NCBI GenBank assembly: GCA_963817065.1
Contig: CAWFMO010000001.1
Location: 806,001-870,000 of the forward strand
Length of the DNA stretch: 64,000 nucleotides
From: CAWFMO01 sp963817065
GTDB taxonomy: Bacteria; Actinomycetota; Thermoleophilia; Solirubrobacterales; 70-9
Direction of reading: 5' to 3'
Shown here: positions 7,801 to 17,418 of the stretch, in pieces
How positions within the stretch are numbered: position 1 is the stretch's first letter
How the letters are laid out: each line of letters begins with the position of its first letter
Made by a program: the position numbers and the translations under genes
The notes under the pieces: generated by a model
The model's database searches: none
Seen by the model: only the letters and a program-made list of their open reading frames with translations
What the model was told of the DNA's origin: nothing

Positions 7801-8946
7801 ATGTTTGACATCGATGCCGCGCTCAAATATGTCGTCAAGAAGGAGGGCTCGGACCTCCACGTGAAGGTCGACGCCCCGCCGATGGCCCGGATCCACGGCG
7901 AGCTCGGGCCGATCAAGGCCGGCACGAGCGCCAACGGCGGCAAGCCGAAGCCGCTCACCGCCAAGGACACGGAGGCGGCGCTGGCGAAGATCCTCAAGGA
8001 CCCCGCGCTCAAGAAGGAGTTCGCTGCCGACGGCGAGGCCGACTTCTCCTACGAGATCAAGGGCGTCTCGCGCTTCCGCGTCAACGCGTTCCGGCAGCGC
8101 GGCTACGTCTCGATCGCCTGCCGGGCGATCCCGCTCGCGGTGCGGACGATCGACGACCTCGGCCTGCCCGAGGCGATGCGCGAACTCGCCGAGCAGCCGC
8201 GCGGGATCATCCTGCTCACCGGGACGACGGGCTCGGGCAAGTCGACGACGCTCGCGGCGATGATCGACCACATCAACTCGACCCGGGCGCGGCACATCAT
8301 CACGCTCGAGGACCCGATCGAGTACCTCCACAACGACAAGCGGTCGATCATCCAGCAGCGCGAGGTCGGCAGCGACACGGCGAGCTTCGCGCGCGCGATG
8401 CGCCGCGTGCTGCGCCAGGACCCCGACGCGATCCTGATCGGCGAGATGCGCGACGAGGAGACCGTCCGCACCGCGCTCTCGGCGGCCGAGACCGGGCACC
8501 TCGTGCTCTCGACCCTTCACACCCTCGACGCCTCGGAGACGATCAACCGGATCATCGACTTCTTCCCGCCCCACCTCCAGCAGCAGGCGCGGGTGATGCT
8601 CGCCTCGACACTCAAGGGCGCCGTCTCGCAGCGGCTCGTTCCGCGCGTCGACGGCGAGGGCCGGGTCGCGGTCGCCGAGGTGATGGTCGTGACCGGGCGG
8701 GTTCAGGACCTGATCCTCAACCCTGAGGAAACGGGCCGGATCACCGAGGTCATCTCCGAGGGCTCCTACTACGGGATGCAGACCTTCGACCAGGCCCTGC
8801 TCGGACACGTCACGAGAGGTGAGGTCTCCGAGGAGGTGGCGATGGAGACGGCTTCGAGCCCCCACGACTTCAAGCTCATGCTCTCGGCCGGAGGTGAGCG
8901 CGCGAGCGGAATCGAACAGGTGGTGGGGAACGGGAGCGGGCCGTGA
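7801..8946 (+). CDS. pilT: PilT-family type IV pilus retraction ATPase (first copy)
   Basis: This hexameric ATPase would power pilus retraction at the inner face of the membrane. A PilT N-terminal domain (EGSDLHVKVDAPPMARIHGEL) is followed by Walker A GTTGSGKST (residues 141-149), the Asp box, the Walker B region (DPDAILIGEMRD) and the His box (GHLVLSTLHTLDA). Where PilT2 carries the canonical AVRNLIRE element, this copy has VQDLILNPEETGRI, so it may be a specialised or PilU-like paralogue. The ATG at 7801 is chosen over an adjacent TTG. It is the first gene of the pil cluster and overlaps the next gene by four bases. Confidence 0.92.
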   Translation: MFDIDAALKYVVKKEGSDLHVKVDAPPMARIHGELGPIKAGTSANGGKPKPLTAKDTEAALAKILKDPALKKEFAADGEADFSYEIKGVSRFRVNAFRQRGYVSIACRAIPLAVRTIDDLGLPEAMRELAEQPRGIILLTGTTGSGKSTTLAAMIDHINSTRARHIITLEDPIEYLHNDKRSIIQQREVGSDTASFARAMRRVLRQDPDAILIGEMRDEETVRTALSAAETGHLVLSTLHTLDASETINRIIDFFPPHLQQQARVMLASTLKGAVSQRLVPRVDGEGRVAVAEVMVVTGRVQDLILNPEETGRITEVISEGSYYGMQTFDQALLGHVTRGEVSEEVAMETASSPHDFKLMLSAGGERASGIEQVVGNGSGP

Positions 8947-10469
8947 TCGGAGTCCGCCGCCTTGCCTCCGAGCAGAGCGGCCTCACGGTGGTCGAGGTCA
9001 TGGTCGCCGCGCTGCTGCTCTCGGTCGGCGCCCTCGCGGTGCTCCAGGTTGCCGACAGCGCCTCTCGCAACACCTTCCGTGGCGAGCAGAGCCAGGTGGT
9101 CAGTAACACGCTCCAGAGCGAGATCGAAGAGATGAAGCGAGCTCCATACGAGCAGCTCGCGCTGACCTCGGTCCCGTCTCCGTCGAGCGACCCGAGGAAT
9201 CCGAACTCCCGCGTCTCGGGCACGACATTCGACCCGGCGGCGGACGGCAGTACGCCGAGCCCGCCGGCGATGGTCTACGACGGGAGTCCGCTCGATGCGG
9301 GCGGTGCGGTCGACCTCGCGGCCGGGCAGGGGATCGTTCCCGGCCCGACGCCGTTCGAGTCCGGCGACATCAAGGGCAACGTCCACCGCTACGTGGTCTG
9401 GAACAACGACCCGGCCTGCTCGAACACCCAGTGCCCCGGAGTCCAGGACTCGAAGCTGCTCGTCGTCGCCGCGACGCTCGACGACACCGCTTCGGGTGGA
9501 GAGCGCGTCTACCAGGAGATCCAGTCCCTGGTCCCGAACCCCGACTCGAGCGTCGCCTGCCCACCGGGGGGCTGCCCGCCGGGCAGCACGACCAACGTCA
9601 AGCCCTGGACCTTCTGGCTCACCGACACGCCGTGCAACAACGCGAGCCGCCAACCGATCAACGGCGACCATCTCGCGCACAACACGCGCGGCGTCTGCAC
9701 CAACGGGCTCAAGAACTCCGGCAACTGCAGCATCCTCGGCTGCCAGCCCGGCGCGCCCGACCTGATGTTCACGCAGCCGGCGCCGATCGACGGCAACTTC
9801 TCCTCGGACCAGCAGCCGATCTACGACTACTCGAGCGATGTCGAGCCAACGGTCAACCCGGGCGCCGATAAGGGTCTGCAGCTCATCAACACAAACGGCT
9901 GCGCGAGCTTGGTCGGCGGCCTACTGGGCTCGGTCTGGAACACGCTGCCCCTCGTCCCCGACCTCGACCAGACGCAGTTCAAGCGGATCCACAAGTGGGT
10001 CTCCCCCGCGATCCCGAGCGGCCACGTCATCGACTTCAGCACGGGCTTGCTGAGCCGGGGGGTGGGGCACCTCAACCTCTGGACCAGATCGGTCAACGGC
10101 GTCACCCAGCCGGGCCAGATCTGCGTCTATCTGTTCAAGCGCGAGGTCTCGCTCAACATCCTCGGGATCCCGGTCTACGTCGACGTGCCGGTGATCAACC
10201 TGCCCCCCGACGTCCTGACCTCGACTCTGACCTCTTTCTCTCACAGCAAGAACCCCTGGCCCACCGATTGGACCGAGCTTCACATCCCGCTCGACTTCAA
10301 GCTCCAGGTCAACGTCCCGCTCCAGCTCACCGGCGGCGACCGGCTCGGTCTCGCGATCAGCGTCGACGGCAACGGCACCGGTTCGGCGGGCCTCGAGTTC
10401 CTCTACGACCAGCCGAGCTTCGACAGCCGGCTCGAAGTCCAGACGACGTCGATCCTGCCGATCTTCTGA
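8943..10469 (+). CDS. PilV-like minor prepilin
   Basis: The GTG start overlaps the pilT stop (GTGA). A 13-residue basic leader ends in Gly, giving cleavage before LTVVEVMVAALLLSVGALAVLQ; Glu at position +5 is present, as required for pilin assembly. At 508 residues it is far longer than a typical PilV, with a large Cys-containing C-terminal domain (CPPGGCPPGSTTN, CSILGCQPG). That domain could be displayed at a pilus tip and act in adhesion. This role is inferred from other large minor pilins. Confidence 0.8.
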   Translation: MIGVRRLASEQSGLTVVEVMVAALLLSVGALAVLQVADSASRNTFRGEQSQVVSNTLQSEIEEMKRAPYEQLALTSVPSPSSDPRNPNSRVSGTTFDPAADGSTPSPPAMVYDGSPLDAGGAVDLAAGQGIVPGPTPFESGDIKGNVHRYVVWNNDPACSNTQCPGVQDSKLLVVAATLDDTASGGERVYQEIQSLVPNPDSSVACPPGGCPPGSTTNVKPWTFWLTDTPCNNASRQPINGDHLAHNTRGVCTNGLKNSGNCSILGCQPGAPDLMFTQPAPIDGNFSSDQQPIYDYSSDVEPTVNPGADKGLQLINTNGCASLVGGLLGSVWNTLPLVPDLDQTQFKRIHKWVSPAIPSGHVIDFSTGLLSRGVGHLNLWTRSVNGVTQPGQICVYLFKREVSLNILGIPVYVDVPVINLPPDVLTSTLTSFSHSKNPWPTDWTELHIPLDFKLQVNVPLQLTGGDRLGLAISVDGNGTGSAGLEFLYDQPSFDSRLEVQTTSILPIF

Positions 10470-10471
10470 TC

Positions 10472-11863
10472 ATGAGCCGCCTCCGTCTCACGATCCGCCG
10501 CGACGACGGCTTTGCCTTGCCGACCGTGATGTTGCTGATGGTCGCGGCGCTGGCGATCACGAGCGCGATCGTCGTCTCCTCGCTCTCAGCGCAGGGCGGG
10601 ACGGTTCGCGACCAGCGCTCGAAGCTCGCGCTCGCGGCCGGCGAGACCGGGATCAGCGACGCGCTCTCGCGCTACAACCGGGTCGCGACCAGCAACGCGC
10701 AGCCGTGCCTGATCGTGAGCGCCGGCGGCTCGCTGGTCGGCTCGGGCGCCTCCAGCGGCTGGTGCAACCCGGTGACCGGATCGAGCAACGGCGGCACCTA
10801 CAGCTACCGGGTGCGGCCAACCGTGAGCGCGGCGACCAACCTCACGAGCCAGATCAAGGTCGTCTCGACCGGGAACGTCGGCGGCGTCACGCGCAGGGTC
10901 CAGGTCACCGCCGACTCGGCGAGCGGGACCAAGATCTTCTGCCCTACCGGCGTCAACTGCCACACGGTCCAGGCCCAGAACGGGATCAACCTCAACTCGA
11001 ACGCCGAGCTCCGCGCCGGCGCGGCGACCAACGGCAGCATCACCCTTTCCTCGAACGCAAAGGTCTGCGGGCCCGCGAGCGTCGGGCTCGGGCAGCAGCT
11101 GACCCTGGTCAGCAACGCCAAGCACTACGCAGACAACGCGTGCACAGCGCAGACGAGCACCTACGCACAGGCGCCGCTCAGCCTGCCGCCCGTCAACCAG
11201 GGCGATGCGGCGACCAGCAACGACAACGTCCGGTTGACGAACGCCGACAACGGGTCCGGCAGTCCGGCGGACGTGATCAGCGGCAATCGCAACAACGTCG
11301 ACTGGAACCCGACGACCCGACAGCTCTCGGTCACGTCGAACACGGGCCTGACGCTCACGGGCGCCAAGTACAGCCTCTGCAAGCTGACCCTGAGCAGCAA
11401 CGTGATCCTCACGGTCGCCTCGACCCAGAGCGTCTCGATCTTCTTCGACTCGCCCGAAGCCTGTGGACTCGCCAACAACACCGCCCAGGTCGACATGTCC
11501 AGCAACACGCGGATCACCGCCGGGTCGGGCGCCCCGACCGGCGTCGCGATGTACTTCGTCGGCTCGCCGAGCCTCTCGACGCGGGCCAGCTTCTCCAGCA
11601 ACACCCAGGTCGGGCAGGCGTGCAACTCCAACTTCGTGATCTACGCCCCGCGCACCGACGTGCTGCTGAACAGCAACGCCACCTACTGCGGGGCGCTGGC
11701 GGCGAAGTCGCTGCAGATGGACTCGAACGCGCGGATTTTCAGCGACGCCGCGTCGGCAGACTTCACCCTCGCTTCCACCGGATCGCATTTTTCGGTCAGC
11801 AGGTTCGTCGAGTGCAACGCCTCGCTTCCCGCGGGTGCGACCAGCCCCGACGGCGGGTGCTAG
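10472..11863 (+). CDS. PilX-like minor pilin component
   Basis: The 463-residue product begins MSRLRLTIRRDDG followed by FALPTVMLLMVAALAITSAIVVSSL, a pilin-like hydrophobic helix. The usual Glu at +5 is Thr, as expected for PilX/GspK-type subunits that cap a priming complex. The remainder is Ser/Asn/Thr-rich with repeated SSNAK/LNSNA/SSNT motifs suggesting stacked beta turns. The position between PilV-like and PilW-like genes matches minor-pilin operons. The ATG is three bases after the previous stop. Confidence 0.75.
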   Translation: MSRLRLTIRRDDGFALPTVMLLMVAALAITSAIVVSSLSAQGGTVRDQRSKLALAAGETGISDALSRYNRVATSNAQPCLIVSAGGSLVGSGASSGWCNPVTGSSNGGTYSYRVRPTVSAATNLTSQIKVVSTGNVGGVTRRVQVTADSASGTKIFCPTGVNCHTVQAQNGINLNSNAELRAGAATNGSITLSSNAKVCGPASVGLGQQLTLVSNAKHYADNACTAQTSTYAQAPLSLPPVNQGDAATSNDNVRLTNADNGSGSPADVISGNRNNVDWNPTTRQLSVTSNTGLTLTGAKYSLCKLTLSSNVILTVASTQSVSIFFDSPEACGLANNTAQVDMSSNTRITAGSGAPTGVAMYFVGSPSLSTRASFSSNTQVGQACNSNFVIYAPRTDVLLNSNATYCGALAAKSLQMDSNARIFSDAASADFTLASTGSHFSVSRFVECNASLPAGATSPDGGC

Positions 11864-11866
11864 GCG

Positions 11867-12439
11867 GTGAGCCGGCTAGCCGTAACAGCCGGGCGATGCC
11901 TCCGCGATTCGCGCGGCTTCACGATGATCGAGATGTTGGTCGCGGCGATGATCGGACTGATCGTCGTCGCGGGGGCGGGAACGGTGCTGGTCGCGGCGGG
12001 GCACGTCCAACCCCGCGTCGAGGAGCGCTCGGCGGCGATCCAGGAGGCACGCTTCGTGGTCGACGGGATCACGCGCGAGCTGCGCCAGGGCTGGGCGGTC
12101 CCGGCGGCGACCGCGACCCAGATCTCGATCCTCACCTACGTCAAGAGCGCGAGCTGCGGCGGCGCCAAGAGCACCACCGCGATCGCCTGCCGCGTGACCT
12201 ACAGCTGCAACGCCGGCGCCTGCACGAGAACCGAGGCTCAGCTCAACGGCAGCTCGCCGGGCCCGCCCAAGAAGGTCGTCTCCGGCCTCGAGTCCAGCAA
12301 CGTCTTCACCTACCTGCCGAGCGCCGCGGCGCCGACCTCGATCGGCGTCACGATCGCTTTCCCGGCAACCGACGGCGACAACGCGGTCACGCTCGAGGAC
12401 GGCGCCTCGCTGCGCAATCCGATCCCGGGGGCCGCATGA
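11867..12439 (+). CDS. PilW-like minor prepilin
   Basis: GTG start, then a 17-residue leader ending ..CLRDSRG and the mature start FTMIEMLVAAMIGLIVVAGAGTVLV with Glu at +5. This is a class III/type IV prepilin signal, to be cut and methylated by PilD encoded at 18134. The rest contains EERSAAIQEARFVVDGITRELRQG, a segment typical of PilW proteins, and four Cys (SCGG, ACRVTYSC, ACTR) likely to form disulfides. It starts three bases after the preceding gene. Confidence 0.85.
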   Translation: MSRLAVTAGRCLRDSRGFTMIEMLVAAMIGLIVVAGAGTVLVAAGHVQPRVEERSAAIQEARFVVDGITRELRQGWAVPAATATQISILTYVKSASCGGAKSTTAIACRVTYSCNAGACTRTEAQLNGSSPGPPKKVVSGLESSNVFTYLPSAAAPTSIGVTIAFPATDGDNAVTLEDGASLRNPIPGAA

Positions 12440-12492
12440 CGCGGCTCCGGATTCAAGTTCCGCGCCGATCTAGCCGAATTACTGACTGACCC

Positions 12493-13128
12493 ATGAGAGA
12501 GGCGCTCAACAGCAACCCCGTTGTCCAGATGGCCGTTATCGGCGTGATGATCATCGCCGCCGGTTTGCTGCTGATGACCCGGATGGGCGGCGACCCGCCC
12601 CCCACGGAGCCGACCTCCGACGCCGCTTCCGCCGCCGGCGTGCCGGCTGTGGCCGCGGCGCCCGAGGCGGCCCCGACCGTGCCGGCGGCCGGTGCCCCCG
12701 TCACGCCCGCCGCCGAGCCGAGCGCGGCGTCGCCTTCGATCGCGCCTGAGCTTGCCCCGCTCGAGGCCGGCCCCGGCCTCCCGGCCTCGGTCGTCAAGGC
12801 CTACGAGAGCGGCAACACGGTCGCGCTGCTGGTCGTCAGGGCCGGCGGGATCGAAGATCGCGCCGTGAGGCGCTCGGTCGAGCGGCTGGGCTCCCAGCCC
12901 GACGTCTCCGTCTTCGTCACCAGGGCCGACGGGATCGCGCGCTTCGCCCAGATCACCGAGGCGGCGGGGGTAGAACGGGTCCCGGCGCTAGTCGTCATTC
13001 GGCCCAAGCGAGTCACGGGCGCCGTGCCCGAGGCATTTGTGACCTACGGCTTCCGAGGTCCCGGGAGCGTCGTGCAGGCAGTGCGCGACGCGGCCTATGT
13101 GGGGCCCACCGTCGGCTACCACCCGTAG
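12493..13128 (+). CDS. Membrane-anchored thioredoxin-fold-like protein of the pil cluster
   Basis: A single N-terminal transmembrane helix (VVQMAVIGVMIIAAGLLLM) is followed by a ~90-residue Ala/Pro-rich linker. The C-terminal ~110-residue domain has the rhythm of a thioredoxin fold (VALLVVRAGGIEDRAVRRSVERL, then VERVPALVVI with a likely cis-Pro). No CxxC is present, so it is not a redox enzyme. It may be a structural or adaptor subunit between minor pilins and PilB. That role is inferred only from position. Confidence 0.6.
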   Translation: MREALNSNPVVQMAVIGVMIIAAGLLLMTRMGGDPPPTEPTSDAASAAGVPAVAAAPEAAPTVPAAGAPVTPAAEPSAASPSIAPELAPLEAGPGLPASVVKAYESGNTVALLVVRAGGIEDRAVRRSVERLGSQPDVSVFVTRADGIARFAQITEAAGVERVPALVVIRPKRVTGAVPEAFVTYGFRGPGSVVQAVRDAAYVGPTVGYHP

Positions 13129-13153
13129 CGCAGACCCCGAAAGGAGCCGCTTG

Positions 13154-14947
13154 ATGGCGGCCAAGAAGAAATCGAAGACCCATCTGAGGGCTGTCTCCCA
13201 GGCATCCGGAGCAGCCGCTCAGGCCGACGCGCCGCCCGACGAGGCGGCGGAGGACAGCGGCCTCAGCGCGCCGCGCAAGCGAACGCGCTCGAAGCAGTTC
13301 GTCACCGACGTGATCGTCGAGCTCGGCTTCGCGCCGCCCGAGCGCGTCGAACGGGCCGTCGACGAGGCGAGGACCGCCGGGCGCACGCCCGAGGACGTGC
13401 TGCTCGAGGAAGGAGTGATCGACGGCGACCAGCTCTCGCGAGCGATCGCCGAGCGCTACGGGCTCGATCACGTCGACCTGACGCTCTACCGCATCGACAT
13501 GGCGGCGGCGAACCTGATCCCGGTCAGCGTCGCGCGCCGCCATTCGGCGGTCCCGGTCGGCTACGTCGACCAGGACACCCTCTTGCTCGCGATGTCGGAT
13601 CCGGCGAACGTGCTCGCCGTCGACGACGTGCAGATGGCCACCGGGCTCGGCTGCGAGGTTGCCGTTGCGGCGATCGAGGACGTCGAGGCCCTGATCGGGC
13701 GCCTCAACACTCTCCAGAACTCGGTCAGCGAGGCGATCGACGAGGCCGGCGAAGAGGAGGAGGCCGAGATCAGCGCCCTGCGCGCATCGGCCGAGGACGC
13801 GCCGGTGATCAAACTCGTCTACTCGATCCTCGGCCAGGCGGTCACGGAAGGCGCCTCCGACATCCACTTCGAGCCCGAGGAGGGCGAGATGCGGGTTCGC
13901 TTCCGCGTCGACGGAGTCCTCTACGAGGCCGCCGAGGTGCCGAAGCGCATGGCGGCGGCGGTGATCTCGCGGGTCAAGATCATGAGCGACCTCGATATCG
14001 CCGAGAAGCGCAAGCCACAGGACGGGCGCGTCAGCGTCACGGTCGAGGATCGCGTGGTCGACCTGCGAGTGACGACGCTCCCGACCGAGCAGGGGGAGGG
14101 CGCGACGGTGCGGATCCTCGACAAGGAGGCGGCGCTGCGCTCGCTCGACGATCTCGGGATGGAGGGCAAGCCGCGAAAGCGCTTCCAGAAAGCCTTCAAG
14201 CAGCCCTACGGGGCGGTGCTCGTCACCGGGCCGACCGGGTCGGGCAAGTCGACGACCCTCTACGCGGCGCTCGCCGAGCTCAACGAGGTCAGCAAGAACA
14301 TCATCACGATCGAGGACCCGGTCGAGTACCGGATCCCGGGGATCAACCAGATGGGGGTCCACAACAAGGCGGACCTGACCTTCGCCAACGGGCTGCGCTC
14401 GATGCTGCGCGCCGATCCCGACATCATCATGGTCGGCGAGATTCGCGACGCCGAGACCGCGCGGATCGCGATCGAGGCCGCGCTTACCGGCCACATGGTG
14501 CTCTCGACCCTGCACACCAACGACGCCCCGAGCGCGGTCACGCGGCTGGCCAAGATGGGGATCGAGTCGTTCCTGACGGCGTCGGCGGTCGACTGCGTCG
14601 TCGCCCAGCGGCTGGCGCGCCAGCTCTGCAACTACTGCAAGCAGCGAGTCCTGATCCCCAAGAAGGCGCTTCTCGACGCTGGCTTCCGCGTCCGCGGGGA
14701 CCTCGAGGCCTACGAGGCGAAGGGATGCCGGCGCTGCAACTCGACCGGGTACAAGGGCCGTCTCGGGCTGTTTTCGGTGATGGATGTCAGCGAGGCGATC
14801 AAGGAGTTGATCGTCGAATCCGCCTCCCAGGCCGACATCTCCGCCAAGGCCAGGGAGGAGGGGATGCTCACGATCAAGGAGGACGGGCTCTCGAAGGTGC
14901 GCGCCGGGCTGACCTCGATCGAGGAGATCGCGCGGGTCGCGACCTAG
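13154..14947 (+). CDS. pilB: Type IV pilus extension ATPase PilB
   Basis: This is the GspE/PilB secretion-superfamily ATPase that drives pilus assembly. ATG at 13154 has AAAGGAG upstream, and the N-terminus is Lys-rich (MAAKKKSKTHLR). A MshEN-like N-terminal domain (~50-190) precedes the ATPase core: Walker A GPTGSGKST, Asp box ITIEDPVEYRIPGI, Walker B (DPDIIMVGEIRD) and His box. The tetracysteine zinc site characteristic of PilB/GspE is present (CNYCKQ ... CRRCNS). MshEN domains bind c-di-GMP in some relatives, which is relevant given the riboswitch before pilA. Downstream neighbours are pilT2 and pilC. Confidence 0.95.
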   Translation: MAAKKKSKTHLRAVSQASGAAAQADAPPDEAAEDSGLSAPRKRTRSKQFVTDVIVELGFAPPERVERAVDEARTAGRTPEDVLLEEGVIDGDQLSRAIAERYGLDHVDLTLYRIDMAAANLIPVSVARRHSAVPVGYVDQDTLLLAMSDPANVLAVDDVQMATGLGCEVAVAAIEDVEALIGRLNTLQNSVSEAIDEAGEEEEAEISALRASAEDAPVIKLVYSILGQAVTEGASDIHFEPEEGEMRVRFRVDGVLYEAAEVPKRMAAAVISRVKIMSDLDIAEKRKPQDGRVSVTVEDRVVDLRVTTLPTEQGEGATVRILDKEAALRSLDDLGMEGKPRKRFQKAFKQPYGAVLVTGPTGSGKSTTLYAALAELNEVSKNIITIEDPVEYRIPGINQMGVHNKADLTFANGLRSMLRADPDIIMVGEIRDAETARIAIEAALTGHMVLSTLHTNDAPSAVTRLAKMGIESFLTASAVDCVVAQRLARQLCNYCKQRVLIPKKALLDAGFRVRGDLEAYEAKGCRRCNSTGYKGRLGLFSVMDVSEAIKELIVESASQADISAKAREEGMLTIKEDGLSKVRAGLTSIEEIARVAT

Positions 14948-14989
14948 CGGGCGCTCAAGTCCGAGGCAGAAAGCGACGATCAATAAACG

Positions 14990-16147
14990 ATGGCCAAGGA
15001 CTTCGATTTCGCTGACGTGCTGACGCAGATGGTCGCCGAGAAGGCCTCTGACGTCCATCTCTCGCCGGGCTTTCCGCCCGCGATGCGAATTCGCGGGCGG
15101 ATGACGCCGCTCAGCGATCACGACCCGCTGACCGCGCAGCAGACCCGCGACACCGTCTACTCGATCCTCAACGACGACCAGCGCAAGCGCTTCGAGAACC
15201 ATCAGCAGCTCGACCTCGCCTACGCGATCCCCAAGGTCGCGCGCTTCAGGGTCAACTGCTTCTTCCAGCGCGGCTCGATCAGCGCCGCCTTCCGCCATAT
15301 CCCCGCCGAGATCCAGACGCTCGACTCGCTCGGACTGCCGGCGGTGCTCGAGGAGTTCACGCGCAAGCCGCGCGGCTTCGTGCTCGTCACCGGGCCGACC
15401 GGCTCGGGCAAGTCGACCTCGCTCGCCTCGATGGTCGACCTGATCAACGAGGAGCGCGAGGAGCACATCCTGACGATCGAGGACCCGATCGAGTTCCTCC
15501 ACCAGCACAAGAACTGCCTCGTCAACCAGCGCGAGATCGGCGCCGACGCGCCCGACTTCGCGCTCGCGCTCAAGGCCGCCCTGCGCCAGGACCCGGACGT
15601 CATCCTCGTCGGCGAGATGCGCGACCTCGAGACGATCTCGACCGCGCTGACCGCGGCCGAGACCGGCCACCTCGTGTTCGCGACGCTGCACACGCAGTCG
15701 ACCTCGCAGACAGTCGACCGGATCATCGACGTCTTCCCGCCCCACCAGCAGCATCAGGTGCGGATGCAGCTCTCGATCGCGCTCCAGGGGATCGTCACCC
15801 AGCAACTGCTGCCGACCGCCGACGGCTCGGGCCGCGCGGTGGCGACCGAGGTCCTGGTCCCGAACCCGGCGGTGCGCAACCTGATCCGCGAGGGCAAGAC
15901 CCACCAGATCTACTCCGCGATCCAGACCTCGGCCGCGACCGGGATGCAGACGATGGACTCCGACCTCGCCCAGCTCGTCCGCAAGGGGACGATCACCCAG
16001 GCGATCGCCGAGCGCCGCGCGTCGGTCCCCGAGGAGCTCAAGCGGCTGCTCAGCAGCGGCGGAGCGGCGTCCTCGAGCAACGGCAGCGGGAACGGAAACG
16101 GCAAGGTCCGCAAGGTCAAGCGGACGAAGCGGTCCCGCGCGGCGTAG
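14990..16147 (+). CDS. pilT: PilT type IV pilus retraction ATPase (second copy)
   Basis: This is a second PilT, 385 residues long. It has the N-terminal motif KASDVHLSPGFPPAMRIRGRM, Walker A GPTGSGKST, Asp box LTIEDPIEFLH, Walker B DPDVILVGEMRD, and the canonical C-terminal AVRNLIREGKTHQIYSAIQ. The last motif, needed for retraction in studied PilT proteins, makes this the better candidate for the main retraction motor. The C-terminus carries a Ser/Asn/Gly linker and a basic end (KVRKVKRTKRSR). It lies between pilB and pilC, four bases ahead of pilC. Confidence 0.95.
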   Translation: MAKDFDFADVLTQMVAEKASDVHLSPGFPPAMRIRGRMTPLSDHDPLTAQQTRDTVYSILNDDQRKRFENHQQLDLAYAIPKVARFRVNCFFQRGSISAAFRHIPAEIQTLDSLGLPAVLEEFTRKPRGFVLVTGPTGSGKSTSLASMVDLINEEREEHILTIEDPIEFLHQHKNCLVNQREIGADAPDFALALKAALRQDPDVILVGEMRDLETISTALTAAETGHLVFATLHTQSTSQTVDRIIDVFPPHQQHQVRMQLSIALQGIVTQQLLPTADGSGRAVATEVLVPNPAVRNLIREGKTHQIYSAIQTSAATGMQTMDSDLAQLVRKGTITQAIAERRASVPEELKRLLSSGGAASSSNGSGNGNGKVRKVKRTKRSRAA

Positions 16148-16150
16148 CCA

Positions 16151-17386
16151 ATGAGCACCTTCGCCTTCCGCGCAGTCGATCTCGCCGGCGTCCCCTCGCG
16201 CGGGGAGATGGACGCGGGTTCCAAGGATCAGGTCACCAGCCAGCTCCGCGACCGCGGGCTGATCGTCCTCGACGTCACCGAGCAGAAGAAGCCGTTCGAG
16301 CTCGAGAACATCTTCCAGCGCTTCCGCGGCGTGTCGGTCCGCGAGCTGTCGGTCTTCTCGCGCCAGTTCGCGACCCTGGTCGCATCGGGGATGCCGATGC
16401 TGCGCACCCTCTACACGCTCGAGGACCAGACCGAGGACGAGTTCATCAAGGAGGCGACCGCGGGCGTCCGCGAGGACGTCGAAGCCGGCAGCTCGCTCGC
16501 CAAGGCGATGGAGCGCCACCCGAAGGTCTTCGACCACCTCTATCGGGCGATGGTCCGCTCCGGAGAGAGCTCGGGGCGCCTCGAGGAGGCGCTCGAGCGC
16601 GTCGCCTTCCAGCTCGAGAAGCTCGATGCCCTGCGCCGCCAGATCCGCTCGGCGATGCTCTATCCGATCTTCGTTCTGATCTTCGCCTTCTTCGTGCTGC
16701 TGATCGTCGTCGCGTTCATCGTTCCGATCTTCGCCGACATCTTCGTCGAGGTGGTCGAGGACCAGCCCGGTGCCAGCTCGGAGCTGCCGCTGCTGACCCG
16801 GATCACCGTCGGCGTCTCGAACGCGATCACCGGCTCCTGGTACATCCTGATCCCGGGCACGATCGCCGGGGTCTTCGGGTTCATCCAGTGGAAGCGAACC
16901 GACCGCGGCCGCCGCGGGTGGGACCGGATCAAGCTTCGCCTGCCGGCCAAGATCGGCGACGTTGTCCAGAAGGTCGCCCTCGCCCGCTGGTCTCGCACCT
17001 TCTCCGGCACGGTCGCCTCGGGCGTCCCGATCCTGCAGTCGATTCAGATCACCGGCGAGACATCGGGCAACACGGTGATCGAGGAAGCGATGGAGGACGT
17101 CTACGCGTCGGTCAAGAGCGGCGGCTCGATCGCCGGCCCGATCGAGCAGAACGACATCTTCCCGCCGATGGTCGGCCACATGGTCGCCGTGGGGGAGGAG
17201 ACCGGCCAACTCGAGCACATGCTCGGCAAGGTCGCCGACTTCTACGAGGCCGAGGTCGACGCCAAGATCAAGGCGCTGACCTCGCTGATCGAGCCGCTGA
17301 TGATCATGTTCGTCGGCGGCGTGGTCGGCTTCATCGTGATCGCGATGTACCTGCCGATCTTCAGCCTCTACGACAAGATCAAGTAG
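16151..17386 (+). CDS. pilC: Type IV pilus inner-membrane platform protein PilC
   Basis: This GspF/PilC-family protein forms the membrane platform contacted by PilB and PilT. Two tandem GspF domains are visible: the first begins VSVRELSVFSRQFATLVASGMPML, the second ALARWSRTFSGTVASGVPIL. There are three transmembrane helices (LYPIFVLIFAFFVLLIVVAFIVPIF; WYILIPGTIAGVFGFI; PLMIMFVGGVVGFIVIAMYLPIF). The 411-residue length is standard. It is the last gene before the separately promoted pilA. Confidence 0.95.
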   Translation: MSTFAFRAVDLAGVPSRGEMDAGSKDQVTSQLRDRGLIVLDVTEQKKPFELENIFQRFRGVSVRELSVFSRQFATLVASGMPMLRTLYTLEDQTEDEFIKEATAGVREDVEAGSSLAKAMERHPKVFDHLYRAMVRSGESSGRLEEALERVAFQLEKLDALRRQIRSAMLYPIFVLIFAFFVLLIVVAFIVPIFADIFVEVVEDQPGASSELPLLTRITVGVSNAITGSWYILIPGTIAGVFGFIQWKRTDRGRRGWDRIKLRLPAKIGDVVQKVALARWSRTFSGTVASGVPILQSIQITGETSGNTVIEEAMEDVYASVKSGGSIAGPIEQNDIFPPMVGHMVAVGEETGQLEHMLGKVADFYEAEVDAKIKALTSLIEPLMIMFVGGVVGFIVIAMYLPIFSLYDKIK

Positions 17387-17418
17387 CTGGACATTCGCCC
17401 TACGGGCGAGGCTCGTCC

